A stretch of 64,000 nucleotides of DNA, from NCBI GenBank assembly GCA_038087015.1, contig JASBNA010000057.1, forward strand, positions 186,001 through 250,000, given 5' to 3'. This DNA comes from Cerrena zonata. Lineage: Eukaryota > Basidiomycota > Agaricomycetes > Polyporales > Cerrenaceae. Below are positions 1-12,371 of the stretch, one piece after another. Each line of letters starts with the position of its first letter. Within the stretch, counting starts at the first letter, position 1. The notes below the pieces were generated by a model, which had not been told where the DNA came from, ran no database searches, and worked only from the letters and a program-made list of their open reading frames with translations. Made by a program: the position numbers and the translations under genes.

Positions 1-7
1 TATAAAG
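1..7 (+). promoter_or_regulatory. TATA box of the first gene
   Basis: TATAAAG lies 80 nt upstream of the ATG at 81. The same spacing (about 70-100 nt) is seen for TATA boxes of other genes in this window, which supports it as a core promoter element. Confidence 0.5.
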
Positions 8-80
8 GGAGCCTGAACGATACGATAATCCTCATCCCTCAAATCTTATCGTCCAGTGTGCACTTCTCATCCTCCTCAAA

Positions 81-746
81 ATGTCAGGTCCTGTCCAGAG
101 TCTACGCGCATCTCCCGCCGTTGGCCTCGGTGGTATGTACGCCACTGGTGCAGGAGAAGACAATCCTGTCACGATAGCTGCTCGTCGTCCTCCCTTCATC
201 GAGCATCAAAGGGTGCGAACTGCTCCATGATTGAGCGAATTGTGGAATTTCTTGATTGACTGTATACTCATGTCAGTGGATCCTTGAGCCAGTCAATACC
301 GGCCTAGGTTCTGAAAACACAGTCCAAGTTCTTTTGGCTGGAGATCCATCCCTCGCATGGACTGTTCAGCGGGGTGTTGACTCAGAAGCAGACGGGGCCA
401 AGGTACTCTTGCTTCCCAGAGGAGGACCCGAGGTCACCACTTGGGTCAAGCGACCTGTTTCCGGCGCCGAAAATACATTTACGTATGTCTCTATTCTCTA
501 TTTCTTTTGTAATGAGTACTGAAATCTTCACGACTCGGGTCCTAGGCTCAGTGTATTAAACGAACTCATTGGAGCTACTTGGTACGCCGGTTCTAACAAG
601 GAAACTAACGAGGTATAGTTGTAATGGTCTAAGACTAGGAAGACGCCTAATAATGGAGTGTTTAGGTTGTCATCAAGGTAATACCCGTTATCGCAAACCC
701 CGAGGAACCTCCCTACTGGGTTGGACAACCTGCCAATGAAGACTAA
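81..746 (+). CDS. small protein, candidate beta-trefoil serine protease inhibitor (I66-like)
   Basis: Four exons (81-212, 277-482, 546-612, 666-746) join in frame to give about 161 residues. There is no signal peptide, so it is probably cytosolic. The protein is built of short beta-like strands with regularly spaced Trp (WILEPV, LAWTVQRG, TTWVKRP, ATWYAG), followed by VVIKVIPVI and PPYWVGQP near the C-terminus. Size and strand/Trp pattern resemble the mushroom beta-trefoil inhibitors of MEROPS family I66 (cospin type), but I have only visual similarity and no diagnostic loop. Alternatives are another beta-trefoil such as a ricin-B-like lectin. The start at 81 is the first ATG after the TATA box and keeps all three introns (64, 63 and 53 nt) in phase. 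It is convergent with the kinase gene that ends at 1164. Confidence 0.55.
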
Positions 747-1163
747 CCAAGACCTGATAGACATTCTTAGTTTTTTTTCAATTGAATGAAATGAATACCG
801 GAGTTGAAATTGTTTGCTGTTTCTACCTCTGTACAAGAGAATGATATCTCGCTACCTCGACCACCGCGTACCAATGAATATTGACCTAGGATTGTATGTT
901 TGGTGTTATCTATATGGATGTCGTTCGTGAATTTGAACGATGCTCAACGCGCGATTTTATTCGACATATTCTGTATAGAAGACTGAGAATATCCCACTTC
1001 TAACAAAATATTGCGTAGGCGTCAAGGTACAATACAAAGACATGGCATTAGTAGGTCGTCCGAGGCATCATAGCGTAAGTCCAATCATGGTCACCCTGTA
1101 TCCTACAACAAAGACAAAGAGAAATATACAAAACAGGTAGATAGGCCGGAGTTCGTGACATCA
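747..1163. other. convergent 3' flanks, no gene seen
   Basis: This 417 nt gap lies between the stop codons of two convergent genes. It is AT-rich and has no open frame with splice support. Confidence 0.6.
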
Positions 1164-3560
1164 TTAACGTGAGAGAAGATATGGAGAAACGTAACAGTAT
1201 GCATGCTTATCGCCGTAGAGGTCTTCAGTAAGTCCTTCTTGTATCGCCGTACCCGAGTGAGATCCGCTAATAGCGGGGCATTCCTGAGGCATTACGTAGA
1301 TGCGGGGGGTCTCTGCGGGATTCCGCATTGCTGTAACATAAGTCGGTGAGATATGGAGATTATTAGAAGGTGAGGTGGGACTTACCACCAGCCTGCACGT
1401 TGGATGGTTCCGTAGTTGTAGATAGATTAGCGATGTACGGATGATTTAGAATTTGGTCCATCTTGAACCGGCGTTCAGGGTCTTTCTGAAGCATCTGTGA
1501 CCAATGAGTCATCATATCGGGACATAAATTCTGGCGAAACTCACTCCTTGAAGCAAGTTCAAAGCAGGATCCTTAATATCCTCAAAATCATCCCTGCCAT
1601 TCATAGGGGAGGCTAAATGCATTTCGACCAAGACAACACCCAGAGACCAAATATCTGATGCTGGTGTATATTTTACCGAGGTCTCATCTGAGTCGAGGAT
1701 TTCTGGGGCCATGTAAGCTGTCGAACCGATGCGTAGGCATGGGTCATGATTTATCGGTATGGCAATGCCGAAGTCACAGAGAATGAAGTTCCCGTCTTCG
1801 TCTCGTAGGACGTTTGCGGGCTTGATGTCTCGGTGGAGATACCCCAGATCCCAAAGTTGTTTTAAGCCGTGAACCTAGATTATACTTGAACCTCCGATCT
1901 GAATGTAATTAGGAATTGTGAGGTACTCACGAGTTGTGCTGTGATTATGGGCATTTGGTCGTTATACCACGGTTGGTAATCCTTAAAGTCATAAATCCAT
2001 TGGAACAGATTGCCCTGGTGTAAAGGCTGCCAAAGGTATGAGTAGAGACTCTACGGTCGTAAAGATCAATAGGGAACTCACCATGACGAAATAAACATGA
2101 TCGGAATCATCCCAAGCCATATACAGCTTATTGAGAAACTTCGAGTTTTCTCTATCAGCTTTCATCATCACGTCTCGTTCGAGGAATAAGCCATCACGTC
2201 CGGGTCCCCCCATGTTTCCGTATTGGTGTCGCTTACAAGTAATTTTGATCGCATAGTGTACGTTCGGGGTTTGATATGGTGAACAATTTAGTTCGGCGAG
2301 AACCACACGCCCGAAGCCTCCCTCGTCAAGTTGACCTTTCACTACAAAGTGATATCCCATAAAGTTAAGATTATGGGGAATTCTGCACGGAGGAGGCCCA
2401 AGGTCGGGTAAAGGAGCATATGCAGACATGGGAGGTGGCGGAGCATTGTTGTATTCTGCTTCGGGCACTGGCCAGCCATCATCACCGACGATGAACTTTT
2501 GAGCTGGTTCGGGTGATTGACTATGCGGCGAGTGTCGAGAAAGTTCAGCAGCGTATATTCCGTTGGCTTGATCAGATGCATAGCCAGGAGAACGACCATA
2601 TCGCCACAATGAGGGATCAAACACATTCAATTGTGCATCCTCAGCAGTCCCGTATGATCGATATGGTTCGTTATAGCCAGTAGGAGCCTCTATGGAGAGT
2701 CTGTTCGAAGCGAGTGCGGAAGGTCCAGCAATGGGAGCTATAGGATGAAGTGAATCGAGGTAGTCGAGATGCTGTGGAGGTGGGACGTCTGTTGCACGCT
2801 CCTTTCCTTTATTTGCCTTTGGAATAGAGTCGTCGACGGTACCAAAGAGTGGCGCGAGAATACGAGGTAAATCACTAGGTGGCGTAGGATTCAAAGATAG
2901 TGGCTCGCCGTCCAGGTTAGAAGATTCTGTGCGGTTCTGTATATGATGTGAAATGGGAAGACCTGGGGGGTGCAACGGGACATCTGGCACTATTCTAGAT
3001 GGAGGTGAGTTGGCGAAGTCAGATGATAGCTCAGAAGGAGAGTCTGGGGCGGTAGATGACCATGAGTTGTTCATATCGTATGATGTGTCTGACGAGACAG
3101 GGGATGGAGGAATAGACGATAGCAGTGGCGGGAAAGGCGAGGGTCGTGAAAAGATATTGTCGACAGGCCGAGATGGACTCGGTGAAGTCGTAAAGATGCC
3201 AGTAGCAATAGTCTGCACGGTAGACCCTCTCGTGTGTATTCCCACGAGTGAAGCAATGCTATGTTGGGTATGAGGGAGGAAAGCAGGCGGAGGCGGCAAT
3301 CCTCGTTTGAGAGCAACATAGCGATCGATTCGCCCAGCAAGCATCGGTGAGTCGTCGGTGATGCCTGGAAGCCATAGTGCGAGGCGCAAAGCTATGAGGT
3401 GCAAGCTGTTAGGGAGAATACAGCGTAGAGCGCGGAGGAGCGCAGGGGGTATAGAGTCGATAAGTCTGACAAGAGCCATTAAGTAATTGGATTCTTGATA
3501 TTGTCCTATAGAAGGACGGAACGAGTAAGGTACTGATGTGGAAGCAGGTACAGAATTCAT
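1164..3560 (-). CDS. AGC-like Ser/Thr protein kinase with a long N-terminal extension
   Basis: Five exons (3560-2082, 2026-1931, 1874-1545, 1494-1386, 1330-1164) give about 726 residues. Residues 1-400 are Ser/Pro-rich, apart from a conserved helix-like N-terminal block (IDSIPPALLRALRCILP). The kinase domain starts near residue 405. It has a Gly-rich loop (DEGGFGRV), a VAIK-type lysine (YAIKITCKR), an alpha-C acid (LERDVM), the catalytic loop HRDIKPAN, the DFG motif and MAPE. The order ERDVM...DDSDHVYFVM is reminiscent of AGC kinases. All catalytic residues are present, so it should be active. The C-terminal tail (GLTED...H.Y..VS) is conserved in the paralogue at 40751-43185, as are all four intron positions. 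Substrate and pathway cannot be read from the sequence. Confidence 0.88.
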
Positions 3561-5321
3561 CTCTTATATTGAGGCGTAGGTGGAGGGCCTTTAGAGTAGA
3601 GGAGTTGTAGAGGTTTTGGTGAGCACTAGGCTAGAGTGAACAGTCGCAGATGTGCCCGTATTTATCGAGTATGTCATGCTACCATGACCGTTATCGTGTC
3701 TGTGTGAGTCCAAGGGTCTTGAGATCTTGTGAGCGATGTGGCATATTTGTCTTCAGCAAGGACCCGAATGTGGAAGAACGTTGTCAGGGTCGGGCGCGTA
3801 CCATTGGCAATAGACAAAAGAGTACTGCTCATCCTCAGCAACGGACAACATGACAACGGGTCGACTGGTGTAACACAATAACTTGTTTAGCAGAAAACAA
3901 AACAAAGTAGTTCAAAGTCATCAAATTCGTGGGTCCAACAATCTAGACGCCGCTCTTGTTGTTGTAGTTTGCTGCCATGGAGTCGACTCTATTGAATACA
4001 AGATCCCGAGATTAGTATAAGTAGACCCTGCAAGACCTTGTACGCAGAGAGATTGGCCTCTCGTATCCTGCCGAAGACTGAACGTTTTCAGGTCAACAAA
4101 TGGAGCAGCATCGTGCCAACAACTTCAAGTTGTTCGTTGATGTTCAAGTCCAAGTCGTTTGAATTTCCGCCAAGTCATCCGAATTTTGTCATGAAAATTA
4201 TTAAGCGCCCATACTTATTTGTCACTGCAGAAGTTTTTCAATATCATGATGTTTCAGATGTACTTGGCTTGTATTGAACGTCGACTCGACGGTCAGTACT
4301 TATCTTGCCTACACTTGTCCCATTGCATGACATCCCTTTTGTTCACTACTACTTGTGCGTATAATGCTGATTATCGCCGGCTCACTGGGGCTTCAGGTGC
4401 GTCGCGATCATCATCCGCTGTATGGTCCGTGACTCCCTTCGTCGCAGAGGTTAAAGTTTCATATAAGGACCTAGTCCTTCCTTTGGTAAGACTGTCCGGG
4501 ACTCTTGCTGACTTCTGATTTGGTACCGTCCCCTCTCGAAACGCTCACTTCAAAATGTGCCCCGATTTGAAAGGTGTCTTTCTGGATCTAGGCCGGCCAT
4601 ATGAAACAGCTCTGCGCTGTGTCATGCTCCTTCGATTCTCGAAAAACTATCAGAACTTCATCTGTCATGTACTCACTCTGTGACCAATCGAACAAGTGAT
4701 CATCTGTGTCCAGAGCTTGCTTCTCTGTCCTACGGGCTGGTCATTTGTGCTTAAACCAGATAAAATGGCACTTTATTTACTGGAAGACTGACATCGTGGA
4801 GACCTTGGACTCGTTCTAGGCGATGTCCTTACTTGTGCCTGTCTATCTATCTGCCAATGTCTTTCCTTGATATGATTTCTCTGAGAATAATCGATGGTTT
4901 AAACCTGGAGAATCTGCGATAACACTCGCCTTAAGCTTGGTTCCAGATACTACTTCCGGATGCTACTTGGATACACTAAAGTCTCTTGCAATGTCTACCT
5001 TGACGGCTAGCTTTTTGGGAAACATTCGATGGTCTTTTTTCCCGTTCTTACGCCGTCGGTACTGGAGCCCATATGAACATGTCTGTAAATTGACAGTTCG
5101 CCCTGGAAGTCTGTCTAGGATCCCCCGATGTCAACATTGGCGTTTCACATAAAGTAATAGAGAGTCGACGCTGCCCGCTAAACCTTCCGCTAAGCACGGA
5201 GAAGACGTTATAACACCAACCCCAAGGTATTTTTCGAAAGATATAAAAACAGGATGTATGTTCGAAAGTCTACTAGACTCTACCCCTCCAATCTTACGTC
5301 TCTACTCTCTAACATATCAAT
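3561..5321. other. 1.8 kb intergenic region between divergent genes
   Basis: This region separates the 5' ends of the kinase (minus) and the WSC gene (plus). Only short open frames without splice or motif support are present (for example 4038-4277 and 4219-4518). I see no repeat or RNA gene. Confidence 0.5.
5241..5249 (+). promoter_or_regulatory. TATA box of the WSC gene
   Basis: ATATAAAAA lies 80 nt before the ATG at 5322, the same spacing as at other genes of this window. Confidence 0.5.
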
Positions 5322-6358
5322 ATGTTTCTCAACTTCGTCTCGTTTGCAGCTATCGCGACCATCGTCCAGGCGAGCACTGCTGGGCCCGGACAACGCGAGA
5401 TCTGTCGACTTGTCTGTCCCGATACCATTGGCCAAATTCCCTTGGTCAATGAGACTTTGAATGCTGACAACTCTGCGACGGGTTGTGTCTGGTTCGAAAA
5501 CGGTTTCGGAGGGCCTCAATCTGCGAGTTTCGACTCTGTGGGTACTGCCTCTCCTTCCCGTAATCAAATTACTCAAGGATGTTGCTTCCACAGAATGGGG
5601 TTGCGATCCCTGGGAGTGTGTCCGACAACATGCAGTTTACGCCCAGCGCAAGTCAATACTGCACCTTGGTCGCTGACGGCTGGAGTTTCGCAGATGACCA
5701 GGTCTGCATCACGGACAGTGTATCATCGCGTATCTTAAAGCAGGACACGAGACTTGACATATCTGTTAATTCGCCTGAGGAATGCACTGCTGGTTGCGCT
5801 GAGCGCGGGTTTACGTTCGCTGGTGTTGAATTTGCCAATGAATGTCATTGTGGTAATGGCTTCACAGCGTAGGTCCAAAACATCTTTATCGTCTATAACA
5901 TACACTTACGTTTGTTTACTAGGGCTATCACACCTGTCCCTCACACCCAATGTAACAAACGTTGTCCCGGGAACAGTAATGAATTCTGCGGAAGTGGTGA
6001 TCGCATTCAGGTCTTCAAAGGTCCTGACCCACCTATTCCCGCCCAACTCCCTGCTGGATGGTCCATCTTCTCAGCCGCACCCTGTGCGAGGGATTCTGCT
6101 GCACGAATGTTCACCGACACGCTGATTGCAGGACCTGTTCTTGCTGCAAGGGATACACCTGCTGCATGTGTCTCTTTCTGTATTCAGAATGGGTTCACGA
6201 AGGCGGGTGTGGAAGGTGGTGATGAGTGTTATTGTGGAAACACGTTTAGGGATGTTCCGATTGCGGTTGATCCTACAGAGTGTAATTTGCCCTGTCAGGG
6301 TGCTCTTGGGGTGACATGTGGAGGAAATTTCGCTATTCAGTTGTATACGTCCTCTTGA
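5322..6358 (+). CDS. secreted protein with two WSC domains
   Basis: Three exons (5322-5537, 5594-5868, 5923-6358) give about 308 residues. The start MFLNFVSFAAIATIVQAS is a typical signal peptide. After a Cys-containing N-terminal part, two WSC domains follow. The first contains ECTAGCAERGFTFAGVE and ECHCGNGF, the second ACVSFCIQNGFTKAGVEGG and ECYCGNTF. Each has the C..C...AG.....C.CG pattern of the family and ends in a short beta strand (IQVF, IQLYT). WSC domains bind glucan-type polysaccharides, so an extracellular or cell-wall role is likely. There is no membrane segment, so unlike yeast Wsc sensors this one is probably secreted. The donor GTGGGT at 5538 is the only choice that restores the frame of exon 2. 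Confidence 0.85.
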
Positions 6359-7047
6359 TGGAGAGGCATGTTCGTTTGGGTAAACCGTGCATGGAAATAT
6401 ATGTATTTTGGGGGAAATGAATAATTTTCTACTACAATAACGATTTAACAAGATACAAAGGGGTCAGGCAAACTCGGAGGAGGGTGCGGCCAGTGATTGC
6501 ACGCCAACTGCAGCTATGACGTAATGGAATTGGCGCTCACAACCATCGCCGATACCGCTCCTAACTTGATTCGTCCCACTGTTCATACAAATTTCATCTA
6601 TGCTTTACAGAATCCCGACTCGTATGGAACAGCATAAGTAAGCACTGCTTGGCCATGTTCTTAAGACTATAACTGGTAAGAACCGGAACCTTGAGGAGTG
6701 TCTTGCTCTATGTCAGAACGACAGCCACATCGTTAGCGACGACGGTGTGTGCGTCCGAGTCGACGCTCAACGTAGGAGAGATAGGCGACTGAGGCGCATC
6801 CTGTCCGGAAGTGGTAGTACGAAAAACGCAAGTAACTCGTCGATGGGGGATGATGAGTTGGGGATCGGGGAGTAGAATCTGGAGTAGGTGTCTGTTTGAG
6901 TGTGATCGACTACCCCTAGTAGGGTTAAGCCTTCGACGTCACCGACGTCATTCTGGACGACAAACTCTGTTTTCTATAAAACGGTGCACGATGGTCGGTA
7001 ACGTCCTCCCCTCCCTTCCACTGCTACCATAACTCAGTGCAGGTATA
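6359..7047 (+). other. intergenic region with the tricalbin promoter
   Basis: There is no coding signal here. A TATA box (TATAAAA at 6975-6981) sits 73 nt before the ATG at 7048. Confidence 0.5.
6975..6981 (+). promoter_or_regulatory. TATA box of the tricalbin gene
   Basis: TATAAAA lies 73 nt upstream of the predicted ATG (7048). Confidence 0.5.
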
Positions 7048-10000
7048 ATGACCACGGCGCATGTCGCTGGTGAAGGTTACTCGGAACGAAACCCTGTACC
7101 TACTATCCAGAATTTCAAAGGTGCGAGGACACTCAAACCCCTATATTTATGTTGGCGGTAACACTTTCGTTACAGATGAATGCGCTGCTAATGATGCAGA
7201 TCACGACAAGTCCCTTCCGCCTACTCCTGCTCCTCACTCAGGAGGCGATTCGAAACAGGATCAGAAGCGTGAACTCATGGAGCGCATGCAGCCTCCTAAA
7301 GGTTCCAAGCCTACTGATGCTGCTAAACAGAAAGGCGATAAATGGGTCAAGGATCCTGTTACTGGACAGCAGGTGCTGCTGAAGAATCCACAGATGGAGG
7401 GTAAGCATTGTTCAAATTACATTCTACTCAGCAGGAGGGTTGGAGTGCCGCGTCATCCATGACAATGCTTGTGTGCAGAACGTCAACTTGACTTTTTCGA
7501 TGATGTCCTTATCTATCTGTCAAACAGACTTCCGCCAACAAGGTTTTGACAATGCTTCCCTCGACCCGTCCAATCCCAAACCAGGCCCTTCGATGAAAGT
7601 TCCACCACGGCCAGGCCAACATGGTCAAGATGAACGCTACGTTGCTCCTACATCTGCTGACGTAGGAAACATAAACCTACAAACATTCCCTCCTCCTGTC
7701 TCTCCTGTCGACATCAGTAAAGCCAAGTCGATCCTTCGTACAGGAGCTTTCGTCACCACTGGTGCGTGCATAGCATTGTGGTATGGAGTCGTCTGGAAGA
7801 ATGGGCTGGGATGGTGGAGTTGGTTCGTGAGGTCCGCTATCTTGGTATTCACGGCCTCTGCAGCCTGGGTAGGTAGTGAGAACGCGGGCAGAAAAATTGA
7901 GAAGGAACTAGAAAGGGTCAGAATGGCAATGCATACTCAACGAGCCGAGCAACTTAGTCCACCTACGCCTGAGAGTGTGGAGTGGATGAATGCCTTGTTG
8001 AAGGTCGTCTGGGGACTGGTTAACCCCGATATGTTTGTCCCCTATCGTCGATGTAAGTCCTCTTCGGTCTCGAAAGTGTCCGTATTACACGTTATTAATA
8101 CCAACTATGATAGATGGTTGAAGATGTCCTTCAAGCTTCTCTCCCTGGCTTCATCGACGCGGTACGCATCGCTGACATAGGTCAAGGCACAAACCCACTT
8201 CGCGTCGTGTCCATGCGTGCCCTCGCAGACCAACCTGGTCATGCCGATTATCCACGAGAGGAATGGGTTGGTCTTGACAAAGATGCCCAGAGCAAGGCGC
8301 AAGCTACAGAAAAGGATGCGACCGGCGACTCGAATTCTGATCCTGCCCACGAGATTGATACCGACCAAACTGGTGATTACATTGTATGTTCCTATATCCT
8401 TCCGTGTTCCCGGTTGGTTTCTAATCTCTACTTAGAATTACGAGGTCAGCGTATCCTACCAGGCCCTTCCTGGACAATCCCATCGACTCCGATTCCACAA
8501 CATCCACTTGATGCTCGAATTCTTTCTTGGAGTCTGGGATTGGTTCCGTATCCCAGTACCCATCTACACCAGTGTCGAGGGATTTGTTGCCACAGTCCGT
8601 ATGCGAATCCAGTTCATTCAGAACCCACCGTTTGTCAGGAATATGACAATCACTTTAATGGGTGTACCAAAAGTGGAGGTCTCGGTAGAGCCGTTCACGA
8701 AGAAATTACCAAATGTGTTGGATTTGCCGTTGATAAAGCAGTTCGTGGAAATGGGTATTGCTGCTGCGGTAGGTAGCATGACTGAAAATGTCTATCTTCT
8801 ATCTTGTTTCTGACTCTTGGATATGAACAGTGCGCCGAATTTGTTGCCCCCAAGTCTCTCACTCTCAACCTCGCCCAACTCCTAGCAGGCGACGGTATCA
8901 AGAAAGATACTAAAGCTCTTGGTGTTCTTGTCATCACCATCCATCATGCTATCGGTCTCTCCGCACAGGACCGCTCGGGCTCTTCAGATCCATATATCGT
9001 CCTCGCTTTTGCAAAGTTCGGAAAACCCTTGTATAGCACGAGGATCATACAAGGTGATTTGAATCCGATTTGGGAGGAGACGGCGTTCTTGTTGGTGAGT
9101 GATGATGATGTGAAGGGAGAGGAGGATGTGAGTGCGATGCTTTGGGATTCGGATAAGAGGACTGCGGATGATTTGGTTGGGCGGGTGACTATCCCGTTGG
9201 CGGATTTGATGCGAGAGGTGAGTTTGGATTTATTATTGGTTGGTTTGGATGAGTGTTGACGTGCGTTGGACTTAGCCGAATAAGATGAATTCGAGAGTTG
9301 ATAAACTTCAAGGATTTGAGGATGCCAATTCGATGCCAGGTGAACTTTATTGGGACATTGGTTACTTGTAAGCTTCTTCCTACTTGCAGTCGATGATTGG
9401 GTTGACCATATGATGTAGCGAGAAAGCACCTCTTAATCAGGCTTTGAAAAGAGAGGAGAATCCTAACGTTCCCGACGTGGTCAAGGACAAGAAACAAGCA
9501 CAGGAGCAACCAACAGTTGCTGATAGTCAGGAAGAAGCCGATGCCCTGCGAACTCCTCCCGATCTGAATGTTCCTAGTGGTATTCTCTCCGTCATCATTC
9601 ATCAAATCAATAACCGTGAGTGTTCCTATGGTTTTCTCTGCATGAGATACAATAGTTGATATGGGTACGTTTCCAGTGGAGCGTCAGGACATCAAGGGAA
9701 ACACGGGCAATCGCGAAGGACAAGCTGGACAAGACACGTCCGAAGCTGCTGAAGAGGGAGCAAACTTACCCAATGGATACTGCGAGATAATCGTCAATGA
9801 TGATATGATCTACAAGACGAGAGTCAAGCAGTATACGAGTATGCCCTACTTTGAGGCTGGGACAGAGAGGTTTGTGCGAGATTGGCGGGAGACGGTGGTT
9901 AGAGTTCAAGTTCGAGATGCTAGGTTCGATTTACTCTCACTTGATCCTTACTTATGAGACGATGCTGATGATGTGATGCTCTGCACAGGGTAAGAGAAAG

Positions 10001-11238
10001 TGATCCTGTTCTTGGTGTCGTCACCGTAAAGCTCTCGGAGTTATTCAAGAACAGCTCGCAAGTGACGAGGTTATTCTCGCTGCAAGAAGGAGTTGGTACG
10101 CATTCAACTGACGCCCTAGTATCATGATTTGTCCATATTGACATATGGTTCATCCAGGTTATGGACGAGCGAATATCTCGTTCCTATTCAGACAGGTCAA
10201 AACTGATCTTCCTCCCACTCTTCTTGGCTGGGATACAGGTACAGCTGAGATCTTAGGTCCTATAACCATCGAACCCGTATCTATCTTTGCCGGAGCCTTG
10301 AACTCCAAGAAAATCGTGATCTCTACCACCGATGATTCGTTCAAAGTACCCGCTAGCGCTGCTTCGGAACAAGAAGACGGGAAGGTCGTATGGGATGTCC
10401 CGTCGAGAAAATACGCTTACCGGTGTATAATCGATATGCGAGTGCGGTGTTGTTTGGGATCGGGAGTGGGGGGATTGGTCCGTTAAGTGCGGACGAGGAT
10501 TATGTGGCAATGTTTTGGTTGAAGGATGTGGCGGATAATGAGGAGACCGAGATCAGGGTACCTGTGTTGAGGTGTAAGAGGTCGAAGCAGGTTCGGCAGA
10601 ATTACAGTGAGTCGGGTTCGTCGTTGGTCGAAGGGAATACATGCTGATGTCGTATAGTCAACGAAATGACAGCCAAGACACATGCGTACGATATCGTGGG
10701 TTGGCTCACTTGCACCATCGCCCTCGACTCTGGACTTGATCCGGACCATGAAGAATTGTACGTTGATTTCACTTCGTTCGAACTCTCATCCTCTCAATTT
10801 TTCTCTCCTACCCAGCCAGGAGACTCGCCCCGATAAACAGTAAGTATTGTACCTTGACCAAGATGGCATATACTTACCAAATTGCGATGCGTCAGTCGAT
10901 ACGAGGCTTATGACCGCGTAGAGGGACAGGAAGCAATCGCCGAGCGCACTGCTCGGATTGGGGATAACGACGAACTTTCTAGCAAAGAGAAGAAGGAGCT
11001 TCAGGCCGAGAAAACCCATCAGCTTAACATGCGGCACAGAGGAGTAATGCAGTACAAGCCCGTTCGGTGAGTATTCTCTCAACGATCTTTTCTCGTGGTT
11101 GGACTGACATGCGTGATTGAAGCTAGAACTGCCAAATGGGCTAAAGAAGGTTTAAGAAAGCGCGTTCACATAATCAAGAACAAGATCACTGGAGACAAGG
11201 ATAGGGAACCTACTGTGGAAAGCGAAGCGGGCAAGTAG
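7048..11238 (+). CDS. tricalbin-like ER-plasma membrane tether (SMP and C2 domains), two frame breaks
   Basis: This gene has many exons and about 1,150-1,200 residues. In order it shows an acidic N-terminus, a hydrophobic hairpin around ALWYGVVWKNGLGWWSWF, and an SMP lipid-transfer domain (VEWMNALLKVVWGL to about TKKLPNVLDLP). C2 domains follow, the clearest being GLSAQDRSGSSDPYIVLAF, then a region starting GILSVIIHQI, and a basic C-terminal tail (TAKWAKEGLRKRV). Tricalbins (extended synaptotagmins in animals) are ER membrane proteins that bridge to the plasma membrane and move lipids. Most exon junctions are phase-consistent. Two are not: at 8039-8042 a C must be removed to read FVPIVD|MVEDVLQ across the intron, and at 10399-10401 a C must be added to read VVWDVPVEKIRLPVYNRYAS. 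Both are at C runs. The first intron after exon 2 is long (7401-7527). A 24-nt exon near 10817 is inferred from phase. Confidence 0.85.
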
Positions 11239-11379
11239 AATTTGTCGATCGATTGATTTTCTCTGTAGATTACATTTCATCTACGCGATCTCTGTACATT
11301 ACGCGACGATAATTATACATTACGTACGTTCCAGCTGTCACTCGAACCTTCACCATCCTCTCAGACATCGTAGATTGAA

Positions 11380-12371
11380 ATGAGTCAAGTCTCTAAAGAT
11401 CAGAGTGGAAAAGTGAAGTATGCGTCAAAAGGAAAAGAACGCGATAATGGGTTCTATCTGGAACACATAGTTTTCTTGGTAATATCTCAGAATGATGTTG
11501 ACATCCTCCTGGCTCATGAACATGGTCTGCTCAAATAGGTCGATGAAGTGCTCTTCAAGGTCCCGGAGATGTTGCTTACCGCCGAATCTGCATTCTTCCG
11601 GAAACTGCTCAAGGAGACAAACGAAGAGGGACATACGGACGAAAAGCCGATACCACTAAAGGACGTTGAAGCAGATGAGTTTCGTGCGTTGCTCAAGTGT
11701 CTACTACCATCATCTTTGTACGACATTTGCATTCGATATGGGGTGGTCACTTACTATTTCTGCCAGGCATGGTGAACCTTCTAGCAAAAAGATGTCGACC
11801 TCGGATTGGATCTCGGTCTTGAAGCTGTCGAAGAGGTGGGAGATGACTAAAACTACGCAAACAGCTATCCAAAAGGTCTTGGAAGGGTTGAAAGCCGATC
11901 CTATTCAACGTATTCTTCTTGCTGAGCAATACGGGATATCTGGATGGCGACTGGACGCCTATGCACAATTGGCCTCTCGCAGAGAGCCTCTATCCGCCAA
12001 GGAAGCTTCAAGTCTTGGTTATGAGCGTGCTTTCAAAATTATTCATATGCGAGAGCGAGCATACGAACAAATCTTCTCTGCAGGATGTGACGACTGCAAG
12101 AAACAAAGGAGCGTTGAGTAAGTCACAAGCGGATCCTCAGGATACCAACCCATGGGGTCTTCTCGTACCTCGTCCGGCTACGAAATCTACCCCTTTTGTT
12201 TTCGGACCTCCTGCGACGACTTCCGTTCAACCACCACTTCTCATTCATCCAGTCACTACATTCAATTTCGGCGAACTCGTGAAGAGCTTTTTTGGAAACG
12301 ATGTAGATCACGTTGGGCGAGATGCAGTAAGCATGAAACTACTATCTTGCTTATTAAAAGATATTAACTAG
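11380..12371 (+). CDS. BTB/POZ domain protein, first of a tandem set, with a late frame break
   Basis: Exons are 11380-11478, 11539-11717 and from 11767 on. The BTB core reads VDEVLFKVPEMLL, then an acidic loop, then LKDVEADEFRALLKCLLP. A helical half follows (DWISVLKLSKRWEM, AQLASRREPL, ASSLGYERAFKI). Intron positions and phases match the paralogues at 12690 and 14014. The frame stops after DDCKKQRSVE (stop at 12119-12121), but the next frame stays open to 12371 and ends in FNFGELVKSFFG. That corresponds to VNLTELVKEVFGM at the end of the third copy. One base must therefore be lost near the A run at 12101-12103. The role is unknown; BTB domains usually mediate dimerisation or cullin-3 binding. 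Confidence 0.75.

Noticed and set aside
4219..4518. 99-codon open frame in the intergenic region
   Set aside because: It has no splice context, no homology-like motif and no promoter element.
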